Origin: Acetomicrobium thermoterrenum DSM 13490 | Lineage (GTDB): Bacteria > Synergistota > Synergistia > Synergistales > Acetomicrobiaceae | DNA: 64,000 nucleotides | Reading direction: 5' to 3' | Assembly (NCBI RefSeq): GCF_900107215.1 | Contig: NZ_FNPD01000002.1 | Location: 62,001 to 126,000, forward strand | In this document: positions 53,099 to 62,143 of the stretch, piece after piece | Position numbering within the stretch: the stretch's first letter is position 1 | How the letters are laid out: each line of letters opens with the position of its first letter | Translations under genes and position numbers: made by a program | Notes under the pieces: generated by a model | Databases searched by the model: none | What the model saw: the letters and a program-made list of their open reading frames with translations, nothing else | What the model was told of the DNA's origin: nothing

Positions 53099-53108
53099 TT
53101 TTAGATAT

Positions 53109-54101
53109 TTATTCCCCTTTGTAAAATCCTATCGCTTGCAATACTTCCTTGTACTGCTCGTTTGTATGATCAAGGAACATCCTAAATTGATCGGAGGGCA
53201 AAAAGCTCTTATCCCATCCATTTGTTCTACATATTTCGTCCCACAACTGTGTTTTCTCCATTTGAGACAGCTTATCCTCAAGGTACTTAACGGCATATTC
53301 CGGCATATCGGGAGGGCCAAACAAACCACGCCAGTTGATAAACTCTGCATCTATTCCGGACTGACGTAAGGTGGGCACATTGGCAAAGGGCCCATCTTTA
53401 TAAGGTTCAGGTCTTGTTACGGCAAGGACTTTAATATCTCCTGACATCATAGGACCTTGAGTTTCTGCCAACCCGGTACTTAGTAAATCAATATGACCCC
53501 CAAGCAACGCCGCTAAATGTTGCCCCTCTTGAAAAGCAATGTACGGGATATCCGCCAAATTGCTTATACCTGCAGCTTTGGCAGCTATAAGAAACTGCAC
53601 ATGATCCATAGATCCAGGAGAAGATAGACCTCCAATTTTAACGCTCTTCGGATCTTTTTTTAAGGCTTCCATTACCTCCGATATCGAATTGTATTTGGAA
53701 TTTTTCGGAACGGCAAAAGCACCATAGTCACTTATTAGCCTCGCAATTGGGGCAGTATTTTTATATGAAAGTTTTGTTTGCCCTGTCAGATTAATTAACA
53801 ACAGCGGCGGAGAATATACTGCTACTGTATGCGGGTCACTTTTGCGTTGTTGCAAATATGCGAGGGCTACCCCTCCGCCTCCGCCTGGCTTATTAACCAC
53901 GGGCATGGGGACAGATACAAGCCCTTCTTCTTGCAACACCCTTGCCACCATCCTTATTGTCGTGTCCCAACCTCCACCAGGACCTGCCGGTGCGATGAAC
54001 TCAAAAGGCTTGGAAGGATAATTATCCTGAGCTACAGCCATACCTCCAAACAGAAAAAGCAAAACCAAAAAACCCGCTATTAGACCACCTCTTACCTTCA
54101 T
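53109..54101 (-). CDS. tctC: Tripartite tricarboxylate transporter substrate-binding protein TctC
   Basis: A 330-residue exported Bug-family protein. The signal peptide ends near residue 24 (MAVA before QDNYPS). APAGPGGGWDTTIR at about 37-50 is the ligand loop, with Asp for carboxylate coordination through water. It captures the tricarboxylate in the periplasm for TctAB. It precedes a hairpin that may favour its expression. Confidence 0.92.
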   Translation of the reverse strand: MKVRGGLIAGFLVLLFLFGGMAVAQDNYPSKPFEFIAPAGPGGGWDTTIRMVARVLQEEGLVSVPMPVVNKPGGGGGVALAYLQQRKSDPHTVAVYSPPLLLINLTGQTKLSYKNTAPIARLISDYGAFAVPKNSKYNSISEVMEALKKDPKSVKIGGLSSPGSMDHVQFLIAAKAAGISNLADIPYIAFQEGQHLAALLGGHIDLLSTGLAETQGPMMSGDIKVLAVTRPEPYKDGPFANVPTLRQSGIDAEFINWRGLFGPPDMPEYAVKYLEDKLSQMEKTQLWDEICRTNGWDKSFLPSDQFRMFLDHTNEQYKEVLQAIGFYKGE

Positions 54102-54163
54102 TTTCCTTACCTCCCCTTATATTGAATAATTATTTGGATTGCCTTACATGGCAAACATTTATT

Positions 54164-54490
54164 TTATAAGGGTATTTCTATATCAAATAAGGGTACATAT
54201 TGTTGCGCACCATGCATATCAATCTCGCCGACAGATCCTTGCGGACGCATGCGTGGTATCGTAAATTTGAATGCGTTTGCAGCATCGAAAAAAACAAAAT
54301 TCAATATTTTTTCCGGCTCTATTCCATATAGCTTTGCAACCAACTCACGATTTATTGCGCCGCAGGATTTTACCTTTTCGTAGTCTTCCTTGGTTTTAAA
54401 TATGACATCAAAGGTAAGCTCAAAAGGGCCAGCATTTTTGCTTCTTATAACTTTCGCTATATCCTTTAGTTTTACCATTTTTTTATCCAT
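54164..54490 (-). CDS. DUF4387-family protein
   Basis: A 108-residue protein (KLKDIAKVIRSKNAGPFELT; DIMHGAQQY-like end reading EIDMHGAQQYVPLFD). It matches the small family usually found next to AtuA-like genes. ATG 54490 follows GGAGGTG and lies two bases after the AtuA-like stop. The biochemical role is unknown; a subunit of the AtuA-like protein is plausible. Confidence 0.8.
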   Translation of the reverse strand: MDKKMVKLKDIAKVIRSKNAGPFELTFDVIFKTKEDYEKVKSCGAINRELVAKLYGIEPEKILNFVFFDAANAFKFTIPRMRPQGSVGEIDMHGAQQYVPLFDIEIPL

Positions 54491-54492
54491 AA

Positions 54493-55854
54493 CTACACCT
54501 CCATTATATTAACAGGGAAAAGATTTACAGGATCATCAATCTCCATAAGATGATAAACGTTAAATGCACACACTTCTCCTAAGGGAATCTCAAGAGGCGT
54601 GAATGGAAGTGCTATGTTACCCGCCGTACCTATGCGTCCTTCATAAGGACAATGCAAAAGTTCCGTCCGAGCACGTGAGCAAATCGCAGTTGCTAGCTCT
54701 TGCGTTGATGCTGCAACCTCAAGAATTATGCACAATTCGAGGGGCATAAAATTTTTAATAGGTTCAAGTTCTGCCATAACCCCATTTTTGCCATATACAT
54801 GGTATATCATTTGATATTGATCCTCGGGTATATCTTTGAAGTAATCCTTAACATCCTCCGTCACTCGAGCCAACACATCATCGATATGATCTATAAAAAT
54901 AGGGTCTCTTGCACCTGCTATAAATATAGAGCGGAACCCTACCTTCTTTGCTCCTTCAAGTTTTACAGTGTACTTATCCGAAGGATTGAATTTACTGCCA
55001 GAAATTTTAACCCTTCTGTCATCAATTTGTTCAAAACTGGTATTAGATAAATCCAAGATACCACCAGGACCAGGTAATAAGTAAGGGTGAGATTTTTCGT
55101 ATAATGTATGCGCTGCTACCGACCATGTGGTACAACGTTCATCGAGGCTTCCAGGCTCAAGAATAAAGTGATCATCCCTTATGGTACCGAACATCACTTT
55201 TCCTGCGGGTTCTGCACAGAGAGCCCCGCACTCCATTATCTTACCCATATGCCAGGCAAGTCCTGGATCAAAACCCTCCTTTATTGGTAGCGCCGCTATG
55301 GTAACAGGATCATAAGACCTTCCGGCTATTACAATATCTATATCATTCTCTTTTAAGACCTTAACAATTGGCTCGACGCCCATTTGAGCAACTATGGTAG
55401 TGGCTAAATCCACTTCTTTTTCAGATAGATGTTCGACAGGTCCACAGGGTGCTATCTGCCCTTTTTTCAACTTTTCTTTAATTATGGACTTATCAATCTC
55501 GCTATATATTGTTGCAATCTTAAAATGATATCCCTTCTCTCTAGATATTTTTTTTATAATATTTATAAAAGTGTCGACTTGAGCGTTGGTCCCAGCCCCA
55601 CCTGCAGAACTAATTAATAGGGGGATCTTTTTCTCTGCGATAGCTTCTAGTAATAACGATATATCTTTCGTGTAAGCCTCTTTGGAACATGTCATAACAC
55701 CCATAGCCAGTTTATGTGGACCACTATCAGTAGAACCAGAATCGACAGCTATTACGTGAGGGTCCATTGATAATGCTCGTTTGAACCACTTAATTGGAAA
55801 ACCATAACCCAACATTCCGTTTGGCGTAAGAATGCGAAGCTCTTTCACTGTCAC
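54493..55854 (-). CDS. AtuA-like (DUF1446/PF07287) protein
   Basis: A 453-residue protein with the AtuA-family features VIAVDSGSTDSGPHKLA near residue 35, LLISSAGGAGTNAQVD near 80, and GRSYDPVTIAALPIKEG near 190. AtuA is named for acyclic terpene utilisation, but most relatives sit with carboxylate transporters and have no proven reaction. Here it is co-encoded with a tricarboxylate transporter, aconitase and isocitrate dehydrogenase, so it may process the imported acid or its CoA ester. That is inference. Confidence 0.82.
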   Translation of the reverse strand: MTVKELRILTPNGMLGYGFPIKWFKRALSMDPHVIAVDSGSTDSGPHKLAMGVMTCSKEAYTKDISLLLEAIAEKKIPLLISSAGGAGTNAQVDTFINIIKKISREKGYHFKIATIYSEIDKSIIKEKLKKGQIAPCGPVEHLSEKEVDLATTIVAQMGVEPIVKVLKENDIDIVIAGRSYDPVTIAALPIKEGFDPGLAWHMGKIMECGALCAEPAGKVMFGTIRDDHFILEPGSLDERCTTWSVAAHTLYEKSHPYLLPGPGGILDLSNTSFEQIDDRRVKISGSKFNPSDKYTVKLEGAKKVGFRSIFIAGARDPIFIDHIDDVLARVTEDVKDYFKDIPEDQYQMIYHVYGKNGVMAELEPIKNFMPLELCIILEVAASTQELATAICSRARTELLHCPYEGRIGTAGNIALPFTPLEIPLGEVCAFNVYHLMEIDDPVNLFPVNIMEV

Positions 55855-55862
55855 TTCACCAC

Positions 55863-56567
55863 CTATTTATTGATTTCTGATTTATCGCAAAGACCTTCTT
55901 CTCTTAAAAATGCCTCTAGGGCACCTGTTAAGTGTTTTTTGACTGCCATTTCGGCACGTATTGGATCACGTTCAATAACCGCTTGTAATATTTCTTCATG
56001 GTCATTGAGAGCAACTATTTGCCTTTCTCGCTTTGCCATGGATATAGTTCTAAATTGTTCCAAATATTCCATATAAACTCTGACAAGTTTAATTAATCTG
56101 GGCATCCTACAAGATCTGACCAATATATCGTTAAACTCCTGACAAACAGAGAATAATTTATCAGCTTGCGATGATTCAGTATAATTTCTCATTAGATCTA
56201 CTAACTGTTTTAATCGATTAATTTCGGCAGGGGCAATTTTCTCTACTGCTTTAGAAACGGCTAGAGATTCGAGTGAGATTCGAATAGCGTAAATTTCCTC
56301 CACATCTTCTTTGGTTATTCCTTTTACAAACAAACCCTTCCGCGGCACTCTTTTTAAAAGTCCTTCTGCTTCAAGAACTCGCAATGCCTCGCGAACCGGA
56401 GTACGACTCACATTAAGCATTTGAGCAAGATCCGACTCTACTATACGATCACCAGACACTAGGGTTCTGTTTAAAATTGCCTCTCTGAGACGCTCAAGCA
56501 CTAGATCTCTAGCAGGTCTGAAGTCATCATAAGGTATGGGTTCAATCAATTTTTGTTCGCTCATCAT
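55863..56567 (-). CDS. GntR/FadR-family transcriptional regulator (FCD domain)
   Basis: A 234-residue regulator with winged helix (RIVESDLAQMLNVSRTPVRE, VLEAEGLLKRVPRKGLFV) and a C-terminal FCD domain. ATG 56567 has GGAGGCAGAGT upstream and is preferred over ATG 56615, which lacks a ribosome site. It heads the AtuA-transporter-aconitase operon and lies across from iorA, with inverted repeats in the promoter region that may be its sites. Confidence 0.9.
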   Translation of the reverse strand: MMSEQKLIEPIPYDDFRPARDLVLERLREAILNRTLVSGDRIVESDLAQMLNVSRTPVREALRVLEAEGLLKRVPRKGLFVKGITKEDVEEIYAIRISLESLAVSKAVEKIAPAEINRLKQLVDLMRNYTESSQADKLFSVCQEFNDILVRSCRMPRLIKLVRVYMEYLEQFRTISMAKRERQIVALNDHEEILQAVIERDPIRAEMAVKKHLTGALEAFLREEGLCDKSEINK

Positions 56568-56625
56568 ACTCTGCCTCCGTATGAAATCAATTACATCATT
56601 TTTGGATACTCGCATCCTGAATACA

Positions 56626-56653
56626 AGGATACAATTTATATGCTATTTGTCAA
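56626..56653 (-). promoter_or_regulatory. Promoter of the GntR-tct-acn-icd operon
   Basis: Minus-strand TTGACA (56648-56653), 16 bases, TATCCT (56626-56631). Confidence 0.55.
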
Positions 56654-56670
56654 GTATCTATTTTGATACT
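56653..56670. promoter_or_regulatory. Operator-like inverted repeat
   Basis: AGTATC-N6-GATACT at the -35 edge of the minus promoter. GATACTCG occurs again at about 56605-56612 as a direct repeat (TTGGATACTCG and TTTGATACTCG). These are candidate sites for the adjacent GntR protein. Confidence 0.5.
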
Positions 56671-56736
56671 CGAATAATTTCTTATAAGTGTTAAAATAAA
56701 TTTAATTCATTTTATCTGATAAGCGAGGTGGCAATC

Positions 56737-58611
56737 TTGAAGAGCTTAGGAGAGATGCTTATAAGAAAGGAACCTTTCAGCGAGATTGTCATGGGAGATA
56801 CTGCAATTGTAAGGGCTATGATAGAGGCAGGGGTAAGGGTTGCAACGTCCTATCCGGGTTCTCCCACTCCTGAAATCGCCGAGGCAATAGCCTCCATACC
56901 CTTTGATCAGCGCCCTTTCTACTTCGAATTTTCGACGAACGAAAAGGTAGCGCTTGAGGTAGCCTTCGGAGCCAGTATAAACGGTCATTTATCATGTCCA
57001 TTCTTTAAGAGTGTGGGCCTAAACGTCGCAGCCGACTCCTTCGTTCAGCTTTCCATGATGGATCTTTTGGGCGGCATGGTGATAGTGCTGGGAGATGACC
57101 CCGGAGCCAACTCTTCTCAAAACGAGCAGGACAACAGACATCTTGCTCGCCTGGCTTATGTCCCCGTCTTTGAGCCCGCCACCCCAAAGGAAGCATATGA
57201 AATGTTCTTGGAGGCAGCCGATCTGGCTAAGAAACACCACATGCCGATTATCGTAAGGCTTACTACTCACGTCTGCCACGCAAAGGAAAAAGTTGGTTTT
57301 GGCCACTGGGAGCCCCGGCCTTTGGACAAAACGTCACGTTTCGATCCTAAAACTAGCTGTTATATTCCCCTGACCGCGGCGACTGTATACCCCATGAAGC
57401 GAAGAGCTCTCCAAAACATAGATGCCGTCAAAAAATATGCCGAAGACTCGCCCTTCAACACTACCGTAGATAACAGCAATAAAGAAAGGGGTATTATAAC
57501 GATAGGCCTGCCCTTTTTATCGCTAATGGACACACTTCAGTTTGCCGATAGCAAACCAGATGTTTTAAAACTTGGCATAGTATATCCTCTGCCGGAAAAA
57601 ACCATTGTCGATTTCATGTCCTCCCATGAGGAAGTAAAAATACTTGAAGAACTGGATAATTTCATAGAACTTGAGATCAAAAGCCTTGCCTTCGATCATG
57701 GACTGAAGACGAAAATTTTAGGCAAAAAGGACGCAGAAGATTGGATCGGTGAATATGTACCCGAAAAGGTCTATCAGGTAATGAAAAAAACATGGAATGA
57801 CCTGCTTCCGGAGACGGACTTTTCTCCCAAAGGCGTTTTGCCTTCGCCGAGGCCTCCTCAGCTTTGCCCCGGATGCGGACACAGATCCGCCTTTTACGCG
57901 GTAAAACGGGCTTTAAAGGGCACCGACATAACTGTTGCCGACATAGGTTGTCACACTTTGGGTTACCTTGAGCCTCACGAAATGGGGCAAGTCCTCTTGT
58001 GTATGGGACATTCTACGGGCACGGGATCGGGCCTTTCTTTGTTCAACGACGAACGGAAGGTAGTGGCTTTTATAGGCGACTCAACCCTTTTTCATGCCGG
58101 ATTACCAGGCATTATCAACGCAGTCTTCAACCGCCACAATCTGACGCTCGTAATAATGGAAAACGGCACGACGGCAATGACGGGTCATCAGGATCATCCC
58201 GGATCGGGAAAGAACTTCAACGGCCCAACAGACGCAATATCTATAAAGAAAATGCTTGAAGGACTTGGCGTCAACTCCGTCAGAGTTGTCAATGCTTACT
58301 CGCAGGAAAAACTCACCGAAGCCATCAAGGAAGCAGTTAACGAAGAGGGCTTTTCCGTCGTCATAGCTACCCATCCTTGCATGCTTAAATTTACCAGAGA
58401 ACAACGCAGGAAGGGCAAAGGTGTGGAAAGACAGGTATCGGTTGACAAGGAAAAATGCGAACACATATATGAGTGCCTTAAGGTCTTTGCCTGCCCTACT
58501 TTTCAGCTCATGGACGACGGATCCGTAATAACTTCCAAAGAGCTGTGTATAGGAGACGGCTCTTGTATTCAAACCTGCCCTGTCTGGGCAATAGGTTATC
58601 AGGATAAATAA
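56737..58611 (+). CDS. iorA: Indolepyruvate ferredoxin oxidoreductase alpha subunit
   Basis: A 624-residue TPP enzyme that oxidises aryl pyruvates from aromatic amino acids to aryl-acetyl-CoA. The N-terminal domain begins with VATSYPGSPTPEIAEAI. The TPP domain has LCPGCGHRSAFYAVKRAL, FIGDSTLFHAGLPGI and NGTTAMTGHQDHPG. The C-terminus is a ferredoxin-like domain with cysteines in CEHIYECLKVFACP and CIGDGSCIQTCP. TTG 56737 follows GCGAGG with a good spacing; GTG 56728 is too close. The first cluster motif is less regular than usual. Confidence 0.93.
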   Translation: MKSLGEMLIRKEPFSEIVMGDTAIVRAMIEAGVRVATSYPGSPTPEIAEAIASIPFDQRPFYFEFSTNEKVALEVAFGASINGHLSCPFFKSVGLNVAADSFVQLSMMDLLGGMVIVLGDDPGANSSQNEQDNRHLARLAYVPVFEPATPKEAYEMFLEAADLAKKHHMPIIVRLTTHVCHAKEKVGFGHWEPRPLDKTSRFDPKTSCYIPLTAATVYPMKRRALQNIDAVKKYAEDSPFNTTVDNSNKERGIITIGLPFLSLMDTLQFADSKPDVLKLGIVYPLPEKTIVDFMSSHEEVKILEELDNFIELEIKSLAFDHGLKTKILGKKDAEDWIGEYVPEKVYQVMKKTWNDLLPETDFSPKGVLPSPRPPQLCPGCGHRSAFYAVKRALKGTDITVADIGCHTLGYLEPHEMGQVLLCMGHSTGTGSGLSLFNDERKVVAFIGDSTLFHAGLPGIINAVFNRHNLTLVIMENGTTAMTGHQDHPGSGKNFNGPTDAISIKKMLEGLGVNSVRVVNAYSQEKLTEAIKEAVNEEGFSVVIATHPCMLKFTREQRRKGKGVERQVSVDKEKCEHIYECLKVFACPTFQLMDDGSVITSKELCIGDGSCIQTCPVWAIGYQDK

Positions 58612-58639
58612 GGCTTCCCGAAGGAACGGAGGGGTTAAG

Positions 58640-59212
58640 ATGAAGCTAGATATTTTCGTGATCGGCGTTGGCGGCCAGGGAATAGGATTGCTTAGCGAAA
58701 CCATTATACGCGCCGCAGATCATGCTGGCCTGACCGTAAAAGGAGTCGACACTCACGGATTAGCCCAACGCGGCGGAATGGTAACTTCTCACATTAGAAT
58801 AGGAGAGGATGCATTTTCTCCTTTGATAATGCCGGGGCTAGCCGATATGGTCTTGGCCCTTGAAATTCACGAAGCCTTAAGAGGGCTGAACACATATCTC
58901 AGAGATAAAGGTACCTTAGTTTATTACAGCGTATCACTGCAACCTCTGAACGTACGGCTTGGCAAAGAAAAATCCGTTACTATTGACGATATAAGCAGGG
59001 AATGCAAGATGCGATCTGTCAAAGAATACGCCGTTTCAAGGGAAGTGCCCGACCCTCGAATGCAAAACATAGCTATACTCGGAACCTTGGCAAGGGAAAG
59101 GCTGATAGATTCGGTCGAACCAAGACACTACGAAATGGCCTTAGAGGACCTGTTGTCCGGGAAGGTTCTCGAATTGAACTTAAACCTTTTTCGTTCAATT
59201 TTAGCAGATTAA
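58640..59212 (+). CDS. iorB: Indolepyruvate ferredoxin oxidoreductase beta subunit
   Basis: A 190-residue gamma-type subunit with VIGVGGQGIGLLSETI at the N-terminus and THGLAQRGGMVTSHIRIG. It pairs with IorA, 28 bp upstream. A terminator follows. Confidence 0.93.
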   Translation: MKLDIFVIGVGGQGIGLLSETIIRAADHAGLTVKGVDTHGLAQRGGMVTSHIRIGEDAFSPLIMPGLADMVLALEIHEALRGLNTYLRDKGTLVYYSVSLQPLNVRLGKEKSVTIDDISRECKMRSVKEYAVSREVPDPRMQNIAILGTLARERLIDSVEPRHYEMALEDLLSGKVLELNLNLFRSILAD

Positions 59213-59248
59213 TTCTTCTTATCATTTAACTAACTAACTTCCTATAAT

Positions 59249-59295
59249 AATAGCAGAGAGGACAACCTTTATTAAAGAAAGTCCTCTCTGCTATT
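59249..59295. terminator. Terminator between iorB and the parvulin-like gene
   Basis: A perfect 15-bp stem (59249-59263 with 59281-59295) around a 17-base loop. The plus strand continues TTTTC and the minus strand ATTATTATAGG, so termination is probably modest in either direction. Confidence 0.7.
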
Positions 59296-59330
59296 TTCAA
59301 AAAGATCAGTTTCAGTTTTCAAAGATTATA

Positions 59331-60497
59331 TTATTGCTGCTGAGCCTCTTCCTTGGCATCGGTCTCTGTCTGCTCCGCCGTTTGACTTGTTGCCTGATTT
59401 TCGGATTGGCCTTCTTCAACGACCTCTACTCCAACATCGCTGCCTTGGCCACCCTCTTCTTCCGCCGAAGGTTGTGCAGGTTCTTCGACCTTTGGCGCCT
59501 CAAATACGGAAGAGTCGACTATTTCAACGTTAGCCCTATCTACCAAACCCTGCAAATACTCCTGACGTTGCGCTTGGGCTTTCTGTTGGCTTAAAGCAAG
59601 TTTAATATTTTCTTTAACCTCATCATATGGGATCTTTTCCTGTTTTTGGTATCCTTTGACCAAATAGATACCAAACTGCTCCTCATCAAGCTGGATTGGT
59701 TGGCTAAGCTCGCCTTCTTTTAGCTCCTTCAGGGGTAGCAACTCTTCCTGGGCTTCCAAAGTCGTCATTGGCAACAGTAAAGGCTTATCGTAGGAAGTGC
59801 TGTGCAAAGCTTTATCGCCATACTGACTCATTACATCATCCCATGTCTGTCCACTCGCAAGGGCATCCCTGACTTCTTGAGCTGTTTTTTCGTCAGAAAA
59901 AACAGCAAAGTTCACCCACAGTCCTTCGGGGCGCACGAAGTAGTCGTTGCCTCTAGCCTCATAAAACTCCTGCATTTCTTCCTCGGTAACCGTATCGTCC
60001 GTTTTCACCGCCGTCTGCAATAGCTTCTGCTGAGCCAGCTGCCTTCTTAGTTCTTTTTTAAGATCTTCCTCTTTGATGTTATATGCGCTTAAATAATCCT
60101 GGTAGGCTTCCTTTGTCGGGAACTGGGAAATTATCCTATCCATGGCCACGTTTATCTCATCATCTGTGACTTCGATCTTGTTATCCTTGACTTCCTTATC
60201 CAACTCCATATCTAAGACTATTTGGTCCAAAACGTGTTTTCTCAAAATATAATACTGACTCTGAGGTAAGTTGCTTATCCCCATCTGGTCCATTAATTGC
60301 CTGACACCCATATCTATCTGAGAAAGCATGATGTTGGTTCCATTGGCTTTGGCCACCACTTTATCCTTCTCCGTAGTGGCGGAAGAACCTTCTCTTCTGG
60401 AGTAAATGCCATACCCTGCAAATATGGAAATAACGAATGCTACTGCGACTGCGATCATGATTACCTTAGTTCTCGTTCGAAGCGCCTTTAAAATCAT
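59331..60497 (-). CDS. SurA/PrsA-like peptidyl-prolyl isomerase, membrane-anchored
   Basis: A 388-residue protein. Residues 13-33 are one membrane segment (signal anchor), followed by a SurA-type helical chaperone domain (about 50-185) and a degenerate parvulin region (about 190-305). A low-complexity Glu/Gln/Ser tail (about 330-388) ends it. It probably folds exported proteins outside the cytoplasmic membrane. The parvulin active-site residues are not clear, so the chaperone role is more certain than isomerase activity. Confidence 0.8.
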   Translation of the reverse strand: MILKALRTRTKVIMIAVAVAFVISIFAGYGIYSRREGSSATTEKDKVVAKANGTNIMLSQIDMGVRQLMDQMGISNLPQSQYYILRKHVLDQIVLDMELDKEVKDNKIEVTDDEINVAMDRIISQFPTKEAYQDYLSAYNIKEEDLKKELRRQLAQQKLLQTAVKTDDTVTEEEMQEFYEARGNDYFVRPEGLWVNFAVFSDEKTAQEVRDALASGQTWDDVMSQYGDKALHSTSYDKPLLLPMTTLEAQEELLPLKELKEGELSQPIQLDEEQFGIYLVKGYQKQEKIPYDEVKENIKLALSQQKAQAQRQEYLQGLVDRANVEIVDSSVFEAPKVEEPAQPSAEEEGGQGSDVGVEVVEEGQSENQATSQTAEQTETDAKEEAQQQ

Positions 60498-60648
60498 TAC
60501 AACCTTCCCCTTTCATTATGGTTCCCGAAAATCATTCACATATTTTCTATACACATAACAGCACATAGTATATATCACAACAGTTATTTTAACAAAATCA
60601 GTATATCTCCGTATATAATAGAGGCAACGGGCAAAGGGGTGATACTTT

Positions 60649-62133
60649 TTGAGCATTTTAACGAGAGGTAGCGAGCTGACGCTAAATGCGATACCGCTAT
60701 TCATCAAGCTTCGCAGGCTCAGTTTAAGGAGTTATAAAACCATACCTGAGGACGAGGTCTCCGATATAAAAAACAGATTTGAACATCTGGGGCCTTCGTT
60801 CATCAAGCTCGGCCAAATGTTGAGCTGTCATTACGACGTGCTGCCGCCCATTATAGCAGAAGCTTTATCCCATCTGTTGGACGAGTTACCTCCCTCTCCT
60901 CCGCCAAAGGTGTTTAAGCTTATCCAGGACGAGCTGGGAGACAAGTTGGACGAGATATCCTTTTGGGATCCCCAGCCCATTGGTGCTGCCAGCTTGGCAC
61001 AGGTTCATAAATGCGATCTCAAAGACGGGCGGGTTGCCGCGATGAAGATCTTAAGACCAGATGTCGAGCAGCGCATCGAAGAAGATATAAAAATAATGCG
61101 CTTTTTGGTCAAGAGACTCCCCGACTCTCAATCATTCCCCATCGATCTGAAGGATACAGTTGATGAATTCTCCAGCAACATCATCAAGGAACTGGACCTT
61201 CTCAGGGAACTGGCATGCATGAGAAAATACGGCGAAGGATTGCCTGCCGAATGGGAAGTAAAAGTCCCAAAGGGATACGCCGGGTTATGCACCAAAAATA
61301 TACTCACCATGTCGTTTCACAACGGCCAGAGGCTCGATAGGGCCGTGCCTCATTTGTCACGTTTCAGGCGTCACCATATGGCTCTTTCTCTGGCAAAGAC
61401 CTATTTATATAAATTTCTAAAAGAGGGGCTCGTTCATACGGATCCTCATTTTGGAAACATATTGGTGGACGAAGACGAGCATCTGGTGCTTTTGGATTAC
61501 GGCGCCACTACCTTTTTATCAGAGAAGATAAGACATAAATCCATGTTGCTCTTTTGGGGATTGCTGCGCAGGGATATCAGCCTCGTCTACAGCAGCCTCG
61601 CGTCCCTGGGAGTAATTCAGGGTCAATCGGATCCTTTGGCCATTGAAAACGAAATATACGACTTTCTCGAGGACTATCTGCACAGGCCCTTAGGACAGCT
61701 TTCCTTGCCCGACATGCTAAAAGACATGATAGCCCAAAGCCCTATCTGGGGCATAAAGATACCGAAGCCCTTATTATATCAGGTCAAGGCCCTATCGATG
61801 CTCGAGGGCACTCTCCACACGCTGGATCCCGAAATTGGCTTTGAGGAGCTTTTAAACGAAAGTTTCCAGGAAGTTACCTCTATTCTTCACCTTCAGCCAA
61901 TCCTCTTCATGGAACTTGGAAAGGAAAAAGTAAAACAAGCCCTATTCGACATTTCCATGACAACAACATCGACGAGCAGAAAACAGCAGGAGAAAAAAGG
62001 CGATACATCAGCTTTGGGCATGGCCTTCTTGCTGTCGATTTTCGGCATCGGCTTCATGGCTTTGCCACAGGGCGCTCACCCATATTGGTTTGCCCTGTGG
62101 CTGTTTGCCTCTCTTATTCTCGTCAGAAGGTAG
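60649..62133 (+). CDS. UbiB/ABC1/AarF-family atypical kinase
   Basis: A 494-residue protein with the family-specific LGPSFIKLGQMLSCHYDVLP (KxGQ) motif, the A-rich loop GAASLAQVH, the catalytic HTDPHFGNILVDEDEHLVLLDYG segment, and two C-terminal membrane helices. UbiB proteins are ATPases that help extract isoprenoid lipids such as quinone precursors. Anaerobic, menaquinone-poor bacteria often keep one of unknown purpose. TTG 60649 follows AAAGGGGTG. Confidence 0.9.
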   Translation: MSILTRGSELTLNAIPLFIKLRRLSLRSYKTIPEDEVSDIKNRFEHLGPSFIKLGQMLSCHYDVLPPIIAEALSHLLDELPPSPPPKVFKLIQDELGDKLDEISFWDPQPIGAASLAQVHKCDLKDGRVAAMKILRPDVEQRIEEDIKIMRFLVKRLPDSQSFPIDLKDTVDEFSSNIIKELDLLRELACMRKYGEGLPAEWEVKVPKGYAGLCTKNILTMSFHNGQRLDRAVPHLSRFRRHHMALSLAKTYLYKFLKEGLVHTDPHFGNILVDEDEHLVLLDYGATTFLSEKIRHKSMLLFWGLLRRDISLVYSSLASLGVIQGQSDPLAIENEIYDFLEDYLHRPLGQLSLPDMLKDMIAQSPIWGIKIPKPLLYQVKALSMLEGTLHTLDPEIGFEELLNESFQEVTSILHLQPILFMELGKEKVKQALFDISMTTTSTSRKQQEKKGDTSALGMAFLLSIFGIGFMALPQGAHPYWFALWLFASLILVRR

Positions 62134-62143
62134 CGGCTGCGCT

